Shown: positions 17,703-26,166, numbered from the stretch's first letter. The stretch: 59,845 nt of DNA from Barnesiella sp. (GCA_014801075.1 JAAVEW010000021.1:11764-71608), one strand, 5' to 3'. Program-made: numbers and translations. Notes: generated from the letters alone by a model not told the origin.

Positions 17703-18862
17703 TACTTAATGAGATATTAATGGAAAGTGTCTCTACCTTCTGGGGATTGCGCCTTTTTCTTGTAGCTGTTATTGTGTTCTGCAGCTGGGGTATCACCTAC
17801 AAGAATAAGGACAATAACTATTTCTGGTACTACGCGATTCCCATCATAGTGTTCTACACTCTGATACAGGGATTGCGCTTCAATCGCGGTGTGGATTATC
17901 CGCAGTATGCCGAGGAACTTCAGTATGATATCTATTCTTCGCTCCATATAACGCGAGAGTTCCTTTACGACCTGTTTGTCATGGCTTTCCGCAACTTCAA
18001 GATACCTTATTATTTCGGTTTCATGGTATACAGCGGATTGCTTATATGGGGTGTGATGCTCGTAGTCAAGAAGTTCTATCGCTACGCATTCTGGATAGTG
18101 CCCATTTTCTACTTCCTCACTCTCGATGCCTCAGAGAACTTCATCCGCCAGTATATAGCCATAGCATTCGTCTTTTTCGCTTATTACTACTATCTGGATA
18201 ATAACAAGAAGATGATGTATATAATGCTGTTGGTCATACCGTTTATACACCTCAGCGGTCTCTTCGTGGTGGGCGTGTTCCTTATTTGCACCAATATCGA
18301 CTTCACCAAATATATACGCACCCCCATTCCCTTGCTCGGCTTCTTCCTTGTGCTGACTGTAGTGTGGGATATAACGAATCTTGACGGCTTCTCCGACATA
18401 TTGCAGTCGACCGACACGTTTGAAAGCACCAACTTCGAGGGCTATGTCGATAACAGTGACAAGTGGTTTACCGAGGAGGGTGACCTTGACAAGGCCAAGG
18501 GTGTGGAGGAGAGTGCCGCCCGAAAGCTGACGGAATTCCTCTGTAACTGCGCCATAATATGGTTCGGTTTCGCCGTGACCAAGGAGGACCGTCGATTTAA
18601 TTTCGCCTACTACGGCAGTTATGTAGCGATAATCATCGGTGTGATTGGCGGCAGCATCGAGCTTATAGGACGTATGGCATGGTGGCTGTTGCCGCTCGAA
18701 CCGTTTGTTATAGGCGGCATGTTCAAGCCGGCGAAGAAGTATTCGATTACTGAATATGCGCTTATGGGACTGTTCATACTGACCTACTATGTAAAATTCT
18801 TCATGCAGGTGGGCAAGCCCGGCTTGTTCGGCAGCGCATTTGTGTGGGATATAGTTTCGTAA
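17699..18862 (+). CDS. EpsG-family polysaccharide polymerase (Wzy-like)
   Basis: 387-aa integral membrane protein with roughly 9-10 hydrophobic segments. It matches the EpsG/O-antigen polymerase pattern: QGLRFNRGVDYPQY early, then a phenylalanine/tyrosine-rich membrane block with NFIRQYIAIAFVF, the arginine-containing motif typical of this family. It would polymerise flipped repeat units in the periplasm. The start at 17699 overlaps the flippase stop. The glycosyltransferase starts 5 nt after its stop. Confidence 0.82.
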   Translation: MILNEILMESVSTFWGLRLFLVAVIVFCSWGITYKNKDNNYFWYYAIPIIVFYTLIQGLRFNRGVDYPQYAEELQYDIYSSLHITREFLYDLFVMAFRNFKIPYYFGFMVYSGLLIWGVMLVVKKFYRYAFWIVPIFYFLTLDASENFIRQYIAIAFVFFAYYYYLDNNKKMMYIMLLVIPFIHLSGLFVVGVFLICTNIDFTKYIRTPIPLLGFFLVLTVVWDITNLDGFSDILQSTDTFESTNFEGYVDNSDKWFTEEGDLDKAKGVEESAARKLTEFLCNCAIIWFGFAVTKEDRRFNFAYYGSYVAIIIGVIGGSIELIGRMAWWLLPLEPFVIGGMFKPAKKYSITEYALMGLFILTYYVKFFMQVGKPGLFGSAFVWDIVS

Positions 18863-18867
18863 GCATT

Positions 18868-19896
18868 ATGGTGACAGCTGATAATAAGAAACTGAGTGTC
18901 ATTGTAGCCATATACAATGTAGAGCAATATCTCGACCGCTGTCTGCACAGTCTGGTCGAGCAGACTTACACCGACCTGGAGATAATACTTGTGGATGACG
19001 GTTCGCCCGATAACTGTCCGCGCATGTGCGACGAGTGGGCGCTCCGCGACAGCCGTATCAAGGTCATACATAAGCAGAACGGAGGCCTCGGCTATGCCCG
19101 TAATTCAGGTCTCGAGGCAGCTACCGGCGCTTACGTAGCCTTTGTCGATTCCGATGACTACCTCGAAAAGGATATGTACCGCCTGCTCATGGAGGAGGCT
19201 CTTGAAAAGGATGCCGACTGCGTGTATTGCGGATTCCGCCAGCAATTGCCGTCGCTTGAGTTTGTCGACGTCATCGACATGGGCAACGAGACAGTCTGGG
19301 GAAAGGATATAGACCGCCTCGCCGGACGATTTCTCATGAATTTCAGTCATGAGCACCTGCATTTCAGTGTGTGGCACGGAGTGTACCGTCGCAGTCTGAT
19401 TGATTTCAAGTTTGTCAGCGAGCGCGAATATGTGTCGGAGGATATTGTGTTCACCCACATGTTCCTGCGCCGTTGCAAGAGCTTTTCCTACGTTCCAAAG
19501 GCACTTTACCACTACATGTACAATGCCAAAAGCCTGTCGCGCAACTACGGCGAGCAGACTTACGAGCGAATCCTGGCCACTGCCGGAAAACTCAATGAAA
19601 TATATGCCGGAACGGAATATGCCGGAGCCGGCAACGCATATGTGTTCTGCCAGGTGTACTTCCTGATGCGTTTCCCTATGATGAAAGCGCGGTTGCCACT
19701 GAAGCAGAAATATGCGTTTTTCCGCAAAATACTGCGTGACCGCCGCTACACCGACATGCTGCAGGCGAAGAATGAATTTAAGTTTCAAAAGGGATTGAAA
19801 TACAGGATAATCCGATTTGTTTACTCGCTCCACCGCCGCAAGATGGTGCGCCTCAATTTTCTGACTATCCGTGCAATCAGTATAAAGAAAGGGTAA
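18868..19896 (+). CDS. Family 2 glycosyltransferase
   Basis: 342 aa from ATG 18868 (a GTG frame start at 18844 overlaps the polymerase gene and is unlikely). GT-A fold signatures are LSVIVAIYNVEQYLDRCLHSL, EIILVDDGSPDNC, and the metal-binding DxD as FVDSDDYL (about residues 83-90). The second half is basic and partly amphipathic, as in transferases associated with the membrane. Donor and acceptor cannot be read from sequence. It lies in the polysaccharide operon, 4 nt before the GT8 gene. Confidence 0.9.
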   Translation: MVTADNKKLSVIVAIYNVEQYLDRCLHSLVEQTYTDLEIILVDDGSPDNCPRMCDEWALRDSRIKVIHKQNGGLGYARNSGLEAATGAYVAFVDSDDYLEKDMYRLLMEEALEKDADCVYCGFRQQLPSLEFVDVIDMGNETVWGKDIDRLAGRFLMNFSHEHLHFSVWHGVYRRSLIDFKFVSEREYVSEDIVFTHMFLRRCKSFSYVPKALYHYMYNAKSLSRNYGEQTYERILATAGKLNEIYAGTEYAGAGNAYVFCQVYFLMRFPMMKARLPLKQKYAFFRKILRDRRYTDMLQAKNEFKFQKGLKYRIIRFVYSLHRRKMVRLNFLTIRAISIKKG

Positions 19897-19900
19897 TACC

Positions 19901-20812
19901 ATGAACCGACAGGACATACCGGTAGTATTTTCCACCGACCATAATTTCATAATGCCCACCTACGTGGCAATGTCGTCGTTGCTGGCCAACGCTTCGCGCC
20001 GTTGCGAGATATATCTGTTGGTCTCGGAGGATGTCACCGATGACGATAAGGAAATCATAAACCGGCTGGCTGCGGCCCACGACGCCGGGCTGACATTCAT
20101 TGCCGTAGGCACAGTGTTTGACAACAGTTTCTGTGTGCGCGGTATCACCAAGGCCACTTACTTCCGGTTGCTGATACCGTGGATTATTCCCGACCGCGAC
20201 AAGGTGATATATCTTGACGGCGACATAGTGGTGACCGGCGACATTGCGCAGCTCTACGACTATCCCGCCGACCCTGCCTGTCTCATTTGCGGCGTGCGTA
20301 CCCCCGGATTCTCCACCTCCGACAAGATACGTAAGGAGATAGAGGCCAAAGGACTCGACTGCAAAGGATACATCAATGCCGGCATACTGATATTCAACAG
20401 CCGACTGCTCCGCGAGGAGGACTACAAACCCAAATTCCTCGCCCACATCGACAAGCAATACAGTTTTCAGGACCAGGATATACTGAACATCACCTGCGCC
20501 GGACGCATAGGCTATCTGCCGCTGAAATTTAACTTCATCGGCCTGCTGCGTCCCGAGGTGAAAGCGAAGTTTATTGAACTTGGTCTCGCGACACCTGCCG
20601 AGGTGGCCGACGCCGAGCTGCATCCCGTGATAATCCATTATGCCGGAGCCAAGCCGTGGCGCGACTTTACGGCTCGATGGTGTGACTGGGTGAACTATTA
20701 CCGGCAATCGCCGTTCTATAATCAGGAATTGATTGACGGCATATCGTCAAAGATACTTTTCCCGGTTTTTAATCTCAAGAAGGTAATAAAATGTTTGTTG
20801 AAGCGTTATTAA
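19901..20812 (+). CDS. Family 8 glycosyltransferase
   Basis: 303-aa cytoplasmic GT-A enzyme. It opens with IPVVFSTDHNFIMPTYVAMSSLL, the usual GT8 start, and has the DxD motif in KVIYLDGDIVVTGDI (about residues 100-114). GYINAGILIFN and the late HYAGAKPW block are the conserved GT8 substrate-binding segments. Such enzymes usually transfer galactose or glucose; the exact sugar is undetermined. It is cotranscribed with the GT2 gene. Confidence 0.92.
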   Translation: MNRQDIPVVFSTDHNFIMPTYVAMSSLLANASRRCEIYLLVSEDVTDDDKEIINRLAAAHDAGLTFIAVGTVFDNSFCVRGITKATYFRLLIPWIIPDRDKVIYLDGDIVVTGDIAQLYDYPADPACLICGVRTPGFSTSDKIRKEIEAKGLDCKGYINAGILIFNSRLLREEDYKPKFLAHIDKQYSFQDQDILNITCAGRIGYLPLKFNFIGLLRPEVKAKFIELGLATPAEVADAELHPVIIHYAGAKPWRDFTARWCDWVNYYRQSPFYNQELIDGISSKILFPVFNLKKVIKCLLKRY

Positions 20813-20884
20813 AATTAAACGTGTCAACTTTAAGGACGAGGTTTATCAATCAGTAACGTATCAAGCACCGGCATAATATAAAAG

Positions 20885-21844
20885 ATGAAAGGCATGGAAC
20901 ATAAGACCCGACAGCTCGCTCTCGATCACAGCACATGGGGGCGATTCAAATATTTTTGTCATGACCCTTTCTGGCTTTTTGGTGTGGTGCTGAGAAGAAA
21001 GTTCTCGAAACATATCTCGGATGACCGCCGATATTTGAAGTGGGAATACTTTCTGGGAATGAAAAAGAAGCTAAACCTTGACAATCCCCGTACATATAAT
21101 GAGAAACTGCAGTGGTCAAAACTCTATGACCGCAATCCTCTCTACACTCGCCTCGTCGACAAGTATGCCGTAAAGGAATACATTGCGTCGGTGATGGGCA
21201 ATGACGACATTATCATTCCCACGTTGGGCGTATGGGACAGTTTCGATGACATAGACTTCGCTTCGCTTCCCGATAAATTTGTATTGAAAACCACCCACGA
21301 CAGTGGCGGCGTCGTAATATGCACCGACAAGCCGAAACTCGATATGCAGGCAGCCCGTGCGAAACTGGAGAAGAGCCTTGCCAACAACTACTATCTCGAG
21401 CATCGCGAATGGCCCTACAAGGATGTGAAGCCGCGCATCATTGCCGAGAAATTTATGGTGGACGAGAGCGGCACCGAGCTGAAAGATTACAAATTCTTTT
21501 GCTTCGACGGCGAGCCCAAGATGCTTTTCATAGCCACCGACCGCCCGTTTGACACGCGATTTGATTTCTTCGATATTGATTTCAATCATCTGCCTTTCAC
21601 GCAGGGTCATCCCAACGCCGAGCGCCCGATTGAGAAACCTGAAAACTTCGGGCAGATGGTGGAGATAGCACGCCGACTCTCCAAAGGGTTCAGTCAGGTC
21701 AGAGTCGACTTATACAATGTCAACGGCAAGATATATTTCGGAGAACTGACATTCGCCCACTTCTCGGGCAATGTGCCTTTCAAGCCCGCCGAATGGGACA
21801 TGAAGATAGGAGAGTGGTGGACACTCCCTGAAGTCACCAAGTAA
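20885..21844 (+). CDS. TupA-like ATP-grasp protein of polysaccharide locus
   Basis: 319 aa (ATG 20885, or 20894 as alternative). It resembles the TupA-like ATP-grasp family: NPRTYNEKLQW...RNPLYTRLVDKYAVKEY, the KTTHDSGGV loop and the C-terminal QVRVDLYNVNGKIYFGELTF metal/ATP-binding block. Members occur in capsule and teichuronopeptide loci and are thought to attach an amino acid or similar group through an acyl-phosphate intermediate. The actual substrate is unknown. It is last plus-strand gene of the cluster, 72 nt after the GT8 gene, convergent with the GT4 gene. Confidence 0.85.
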   Translation: MKGMEHKTRQLALDHSTWGRFKYFCHDPFWLFGVVLRRKFSKHISDDRRYLKWEYFLGMKKKLNLDNPRTYNEKLQWSKLYDRNPLYTRLVDKYAVKEYIASVMGNDDIIIPTLGVWDSFDDIDFASLPDKFVLKTTHDSGGVVICTDKPKLDMQAARAKLEKSLANNYYLEHREWPYKDVKPRIIAEKFMVDESGTELKDYKFFCFDGEPKMLFIATDRPFDTRFDFFDIDFNHLPFTQGHPNAERPIEKPENFGQMVEIARRLSKGFSQVRVDLYNVNGKIYFGELTFAHFSGNVPFKPAEWDMKIGEWWTLPEVTK

Positions 21845-21871
21845 GCATATACGTCTTTTCAACTTTGAACA

Positions 21872-21892
21872 TAGCGGGGACATATTCCGCTA
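21872..21892. terminator. Weak hairpin between convergent genes
   Basis: TAGCGG (21872-21877) pairs with CCGCTA (21887-21892) across 9 nt, in the 66-bp gap between the convergent ATP-grasp and GT4 genes. It has no clear T tract, so terminator function is only possible. Confidence 0.3.
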
Positions 21893-21910
21893 CAATGCGT
21901 GACGACGGCC

Positions 21911-22924
21911 TTACAGCAGGCTGTCGGTTATCATATTGCCGATTTTTTCCCCCAGACCATAGATGGAGAAGTCGCTGCGACCGCGGCGGCGGTTGTTGGC
22001 GGCCATCGTTTCGTGCAGTGTATTGTCGCTGTCGAGCCGTTGTATGGCTTCGCGCCATGCATTGACATCGTTGGGCAGAATGATTGCGTCCACGCCATCC
22101 TGAAGGTAACTGCGTGTCGACCCGCTGTCGGTAATGATAATCGGTTTGCCGAACTGCATCGACTGGATGAATACAAGCTGACCTGACGATATGTTAAGAT
22201 TTTTCAGCGGTATCACCACCCCCTTGCAGTTGAAAAGATGACGTTTCATGTCAGCCATGAAGCAGTTGCTCATCACCTCGATATTGTCGGCAGATGGAGC
22301 GGCCACGTCGGGGCATGCTATTTTCAACCGGGAGTCCAATCCCGTGAATACATCAATGATGAAATCGTAGTCGCGGTTACTTACGCCGGTGGCAAAGTAA
22401 TAGTCCTGCGAGGCGAGGCTGTCGTCGCGGTAATCGTTGTCGTCGACCGGTATTCCGAGTCTGACGAATTGGAACTTGCCTTTTGCCTTAGGGAACAGTT
22501 TCTCGTAATGCTCAACCTCGTTTTCGGCGAACACTATTATGCGCTTTACGCATTTTGAACTGATGGCGCTGTTGACAAGTCGATAGAATATCTTTCCCGC
22601 AATACCCGATTTGGGCCGGTAGATGAATGTCATGATGGTGATTGACAGCCGGCGGTGGAAGAGATAGCGGTTGTAGAATGCAGTCAGGATGCCGAAGAAT
22701 TGCTGCCACGCGAGTACATTCTTTGCTTTGGGATGCCGCAGCAGAAACTTCAGCGGAGTGAGATAGAAGCCGAGCACGCGGCGTATTTTGGCTTTTGACA
22801 TCGGCACTATATGCTCTATGACGTTCCACTCGCGGTGAGTGGCGCTTTCCACGGCGTTGACGAAGTCGGCCGGGGTGTCGGCGTCGGAGAGTATGTAGTT
22901 GTTACTGTTGCACTTCTTTTCCAT
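21911..22924 (-). CDS. Glycosyltransferase, GT4-like (GT-B fold)
   Basis: 337 aa. The C-terminal half has a GT4-like nucleotide-sugar site: GVVIPLKNLNISSGQLVFIQSMQFGKPIIITDSG (about residues 238-272), with NISSGQ in place of the common ExxG/E region, followed by YLQDGVDAIILP. The N-terminal half is basic and has a hydrophobic patch suggesting membrane association. It is the downstream member of a two-gene minus-strand unit with the acyltransferase, 41 nt apart. Assigned to the same polysaccharide pathway by position. Confidence 0.82.
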   Translation of the reverse strand: MEKKCNSNNYILSDADTPADFVNAVESATHREWNVIEHIVPMSKAKIRRVLGFYLTPLKFLLRHPKAKNVLAWQQFFGILTAFYNRYLFHRRLSITIMTFIYRPKSGIAGKIFYRLVNSAISSKCVKRIIVFAENEVEHYEKLFPKAKGKFQFVRLGIPVDDNDYRDDSLASQDYYFATGVSNRDYDFIIDVFTGLDSRLKIACPDVAAPSADNIEVMSNCFMADMKRHLFNCKGVVIPLKNLNISSGQLVFIQSMQFGKPIIITDSGSTRSYLQDGVDAIILPNDVNAWREAIQRLDSDNTLHETMAANNRRRGRSDFSIYGLGEKIGNMITDSLL

Positions 22925-22965
22925 AAATCATTTCTGCTGCATCATCAATCGGTAATCGTGCTGTA

Positions 22966-23691
22966 TCACGCCTTGGCGCCGTTGCTTTCCATCTCCTTTT
23001 TTACGTGCGCCATAAATTCCTCAAAGCCGTTGAACGGCGCTTCATGCACTTCGAGCCAGCGTTTGAAGTCGTCATCGTTCTTGAACTGGCGGCGGTAGTT
23101 GTAGGGGTAATCCTTATAGTTGCGCGCATCGACAAAAGCAGGGTAATCGTCATAGAAATCGGCTGCCGAGGGTTCACGTCCGGCAGCATAGATAGCCATG
23201 GCGCAGCGCACGCTCTCGGCCACATACTGCTTCTTGCGCTTCTCGTAGTAGTCGCGCAGAGTCATCACCACTTTCGCGGGAGAGCCTACCGCCACACTGT
23301 TGTCGGGAATATCCTTTGTGACAATGGAACCGTTGCCTATCAGCACGTTGTTGCCTATGGTGACACCGCGGAGTATCGTCACATTGCGTCCGATCCATAT
23401 ATTGGAACCGAGAGTCACCTTGTCGTGAGCGGGGATAAAATCGCCGAATGCGTTGACAAACAGGAACGACGCCCAGTCGTGCGACAGAATGGTCAGACCC
23501 TTGTTGAGCGACACCTTCTCGCCGATTTCAATAAGTTCGGGTCGCGAAGTGTCGATTGTCACATCTTTCGGGTCGACGATATAAGTGCCTTTGCCTATCT
23601 TCATGCCGAGCGAACGGAGGTAGGCGAGATATGCCTCGCCGGAACGTTCGCGACGCATACGGCGCACCTTATCTATTATCTTTTTAATCAT
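22966..23691 (-). CDS. Left-handed beta-helix (hexapeptide) acyltransferase
   Basis: 241 aa. Hexapeptide repeats run from about residue 35 to 145 (KIGKGTYIVDPKDVTI ... VTLGSNIWIGRNVTILRGVTIGNNVLIGNGSIVTKDIPDNSVAVGSPAKVV), typical of sugar O-acetyltransferases of the maltose/galactoside acetyltransferase class. The SHDW segment supplies a candidate catalytic His. The C-terminal ~90 residues are a charged extension found in several Bacteroidales capsule-locus members. Probably acetylates the polysaccharide repeat unit. It has a good promoter of its own. Confidence 0.88.
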   Translation of the reverse strand: MIKKIIDKVRRMRRERSGEAYLAYLRSLGMKIGKGTYIVDPKDVTIDTSRPELIEIGEKVSLNKGLTILSHDWASFLFVNAFGDFIPAHDKVTLGSNIWIGRNVTILRGVTIGNNVLIGNGSIVTKDIPDNSVAVGSPAKVVMTLRDYYEKRKKQYVAESVRCAMAIYAAGREPSAADFYDDYPAFVDARNYKDYPYNYRRQFKNDDDFKRWLEVHEAPFNGFEEFMAHVKKEMESNGAKA

Positions 23692-23713
23692 TTCCGGTCA
23701 ATGTTAAGTGTGA

Positions 23714-23744
23714 CAAAGATACTGAAAAATATTAAGGAACGCAA
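23714..23744 (-). promoter_or_regulatory. Promoter of the acyltransferase-GT4 unit
   Basis: Minus strand: TTG (23744-23742), 20-nt spacer, TATCTTTG (23721-23714). It ends 22 nt before the ATG at 23691. Confidence 0.75.
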
Positions 23745-23762
23745 TTGTTAGAGCTTTTCCGG

Positions 23763-23779
23763 TTGTACGTACCGTACAA
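23763..23779. promoter_or_regulatory. 17-bp inverted repeat upstream of rubrerythrin
   Basis: TTGTAC (23763-23768) and GTACAA (23774-23779) flank GTACC. It lies about 90 bp upstream of the rubrerythrin ATG and just upstream of the divergent acyltransferase promoter. A possible operator; the regulator is unknown. Confidence 0.4.
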
Positions 23780-23869
23780 AAATCGCGATGATTTTTTTGA
23801 ACAATGTTGAGGCGGGGGCGTTATAATAGCAAAGAACAAACAAATTAATAGTTTAAAATCGTTTTAACT

Positions 23870-24463
23870 ATGGCAACAACAGCTAAAGACATCCGCGGTA
23901 CAAAAACCGAACGCTGCCTCGTAGCAGCATACGTAAGTGAATCAACAGCCTATTCACGTTATACATTCTACGCCCAGAAGGCTGATAAGGAACAGTATTT
24001 CCCCATCGGTCAGATTTTCCGTGAGACAGCCGACAACGAGCTTCACCATGCGAAGATTTTCTTCAAATTCCTCCAGGGCGGTTCGGTAAATGTTGACCTC
24101 GATGTCGACTCCGGTATCATCGGTGACACTGCCACCAACCTCAAGATTTCTATCGAAGAAGAGCGCGCAGAGGGTTACGAGCAGTATTTAGCATCGGCTA
24201 AGATTGCTGATGAAGAGGGCTTCCCCGAAATCGCCGACCACTTCCGCGCTATCGCCAAAGTGGAGGAGTCACACCGCCGTCGCTTCGAACTTTACCTCAA
24301 GCAGGTTGAGGAGGGCACAGTATGGAAACGTGAGAAACCTATCAAGTGGAAATGCCTCGTCTGCGGCTATATCTACGAAGGCACTACACCTCCCGAACCC
24401 ACTTGCCCCGCCTGTGACCATCCCTATCAGCACTACATGGCGCTCGACATCGCCCTCGACTGA
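23870..24463 (+). CDS. rbr: Rubrerythrin
   Basis: Non-haem di-iron peroxidase that reduces H2O2 in anaerobes. 197 aa. The N-terminal ferritin-like four-helix domain has ExxH-type ligands (ETADNELHHAKIF, EERAEGYEQYL and KVEESHRRRF). The C-terminal rubredoxin-like domain has CLVCGY and CPACDH (C-x2-C pairs, about residues 163-184). Length and domain order are those of classical rubrerythrin. It is monocistronic with a strong terminator. No TAnnTTTG promoter is obvious; TATAAT occurs at 23822-23827. Confidence 0.97.
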   Translation: MATTAKDIRGTKTERCLVAAYVSESTAYSRYTFYAQKADKEQYFPIGQIFRETADNELHHAKIFFKFLQGGSVNVDLDVDSGIIGDTATNLKISIEEERAEGYEQYLASAKIADEEGFPEIADHFRAIAKVEESHRRRFELYLKQVEEGTVWKREKPIKWKCLVCGYIYEGTTPPEPTCPACDHPYQHYMALDIALD

Positions 24464-24501
24464 TACAGCATCGATAACCGTATAACTTACTGAAAATATA
24501 T

Positions 24502-24541
24502 AGAGTGGACAATGCACTGACAGTGTTGTCCACTCTTTTTT
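24502..24541 (+). terminator. Terminator of rubrerythrin gene
   Basis: 11-bp perfect stem AGAGTGGACAA (24502-24512) / TTGTCCACTCT (24526-24536), with an inner CACTG/CAGTG stem and a T run to 24541. Confidence 0.9.
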
Positions 24542-24585
24542 GCGTTTAAGATTTATGGGGCGGAGTTGTCACAGAGGCATGATAG

Positions 24586-25164
24586 TCAGAGAGACCCGAG
24601 GCGATGCACTGCTGTCACGCCATCCTTGCGGGCGCCGGCATAGGTGCCGAGCGGTTTGCTGCCTCGAGTGCAGTCAGTGGCTACAAACATGTCGCCGATA
24701 GCGATGGTGGTTATTGTTATTTCGTCGCCCGGTTGCAGCTTTATGTTCATCGTTTCGATGACTCTGAATCGGGTAGGCTCGGCTATTTTTTCAATCTCAC
24801 ACCATTTGCGCCCGGTCCACTCGGCGCGGAAGGTGGCCCCGATTTTTTCGTCGGCTGCCACGATGATGCAGTCGGGCGTGAAACCGGAGTCGGCATCACA
24901 GTTGAGGTGCAGGCGGAAGGAGTCCCAGTCGCGGTATCCGACGAAGCGGGCGAGCACTGATAGGGTGGTATAGGTGGGAGTGTGGGGGCTTGGCACGTAT
25001 CCCCATATGCGTTTGAGCGTGGAGACGGCGATGTTGGTTTTGCCGCCGGCGCTTATCGTCGCCGAGAGGCGGTCAAAGTCGGAAGGCGACTTCGGGACAG
25101 CGCCGAAAATATTCTCCACCTCTGTTTTGAGAGCATTAATGTCAGTTTCTTTGGGTCGGTCCAT
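24586..25164 (-). CDS. Conserved Bacteroidales protein, possible DNA-binding N-terminus
   Basis: 192 aa from the ATG at 25164; the longer open frame has no support upstream. The N-terminal ~90 residues carry a pattern recurring in Bacteroidales hypothetical proteins: STLKRIWGY, then THTPTYTTLSVLARFVGYRDWDSF-like sequence (here HTPTYTTLSVLARFVGYRDW). It looks helical and may be helix-turn-helix-like. The C-terminal ~80 residues are predicted beta-rich (FRAEWTGRKW ... LQPGDEITI). No catalytic motif is seen. It stands alone between the rubrerythrin terminator and the structured RNA region. Function not known. Confidence 0.65.
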   Translation of the reverse strand: MDRPKETDINALKTEVENIFGAVPKSPSDFDRLSATISAGGKTNIAVSTLKRIWGYVPSPHTPTYTTLSVLARFVGYRDWDSFRLHLNCDADSGFTPDCIIVAADEKIGATFRAEWTGRKWCEIEKIAEPTRFRVIETMNIKLQPGDEITITTIAIGDMFVATDCTRGSKPLGTYAGARKDGVTAVHRLGSL

Positions 25165-25348
25165 ATTGTTGATTTTGGTTGCGAAATTACGGAATATATC
25201 AATGAGGACGGCGCGTAAATTGTTAATAAACATAAATTTGAACCAACTTGAATCACGGCCGCCTCGAATCGGGCGGGGGATTGCTATTAATTTTGCCATA
25301 CGATAAAAAAAGCGGAGCAAAATGTTTTTAAGTTTTATTCAAAATTTC

Positions 25349-25356
25349 TATCTTTG
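25349..25356 (+). promoter_or_regulatory. -7 box driving the structured RNA / membrane-protein cassette
   Basis: TATCTTTG, a full match. The -33 region 19 nt upstream is only T-rich (TTTT at 25326-25329). The predicted transcript start is near 25363, which gives a leader of about 335 nt before the first reading frame. Confidence 0.55.
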
Positions 25357-25453
25357 TCAAAAGAAATTGTTTAATTAATACAGCAAAAGACAAAGAAATA
25401 GAAAACGGAAAATAAAATATAAAGACATATTGTTTCAGACCAGCATGATTTGA

Positions 25454-25608
25454 TTCGTTGAAATCTCGCAAATTCCAATTGAAGTCTCATATCAAAGCCG
25501 GGCTGATCCATCCCTCTGTACAGGGGGTGGACCGCTCTGTTTTTATCGGACTTCAAGGCAATGCGAGAGCCTCAACGAACGATAACCCGGCAGCGGTTCA
25601 CCCCCTGT
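25454..25608 (+). ncRNA. Candidate structured leader RNA with two mutually exclusive folds
   Basis: Fold A is a long hairpin with three perfect stems separated by internal loops: 25454-25461 with 25572-25579 (8 bp), 25464-25470 with 25562-25568 (7 bp) and 25479-25486 with 25549-25556 (8 bp). It is capped by a sub-hairpin at 25507-25531. Fold B pairs 25520-25536 with 25592-25608 (17 positions, one G-U) plus TATCG 25544-25548 with CGATA 25580-25584. B disrupts the sub-hairpin of A, or forms a pseudoknot with it. GCCGGG 25497-25502 can also pair with CCCGGC 25586-25591. No known RNA family was recognised. It may be a cis-regulator of the downstream cassette or a separate sRNA. Confidence 0.55.
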
Positions 25609-25697
25609 CTCGTTGTTTGCCGAGCTGTCGTGACCTGCATCTAATGTGTTGTTAAATAACTTATTATATTACTAATCATTTTATCTCATTATCAATT

Positions 25698-26105
25698 ATG
25701 GAACAGAACAAAGACGAGAACAATGAAACTCCTGAAGTAAAGGCTGAAGTAACTGATGGAGTAAGCACCGGCGCAACGGAGAAAAAAGAGGATGATGATT
25801 TCTCATGGGGAGCAGCTATTGCCGTACTTGTAGTCATAGTGGCTGCGGTATGGGCCCTGATACATTTCAATCCATCCGAGGAAAAACACATGAATGCAAT
25901 CCAAAACGTTGTGGCTGAGGTTGTAGCCGAGAGCTATCTTGACGGAACGTCAGTAAGTCTTGCTCCCAGTTCGTTGAGAGCCCTTTCATCTATCAAGTAT
26001 CATTCTCTCGGCATTGTATCGTGGACCACAATGCGACAAGGCGGCCATACAAAAATCGCTTCGATAGGTGCTGTCGGTTTCGTCTTACCGTTTGTCGGGC
26101 TCTAA
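25698..26105 (+). CDS. Small single-pass membrane protein, unknown function
   Basis: 135 aa from ATG 25698. An acidic N-terminus of about 33 residues precedes one transmembrane segment (AAIAVLVVIVAAVWALIHF, about 39-57). The extracytoplasmic part contains IKYHSLGIVSWTTMRQGGH...KIASIGAVGFVLPF, which faintly recalls DUF4359-type domains; this is not firm. It is first frame after the structured RNA and may be regulated by it. Not recognised otherwise. Confidence 0.6.
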   Translation: MEQNKDENNETPEVKAEVTDGVSTGATEKKEDDDFSWGAAIAVLVVIVAAVWALIHFNPSEEKHMNAIQNVVAEVVAESYLDGTSVSLAPSSLRALSSIKYHSLGIVSWTTMRQGGHTKIASIGAVGFVLPFVGL

Positions 26106-26166
26106 GGGAGAGCTTGGATTATAACAAATTTTCAACATCTACTTATTATTTTTGATTTCATCCCGC

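Larger units (their letters stand above)
25165..25697. other. 533-bp intergenic region with promoter and structured RNA
   Basis: No credible gene is seen. It holds the leader of the minus-strand gene at 24586-25164, a plus-strand -7 box (25349-25356) and a dense set of complementary segments at 25454-25608 (listed separately). Short open frames here lack any coding signature. Confidence 0.65.

Noticed and set aside
25454-25608. Integron attC-like site or retron msr/msd
   Set aside because: The paired arms run GTT...AAC rather than the AAC...GTT order of attC, no integrase is present, and no reverse transcriptase lies nearby.
25458-25655. 65-codon frame across the structured RNA
   Set aside because: Composition is driven by the inverted arms; no start signal and no protein-like pattern.
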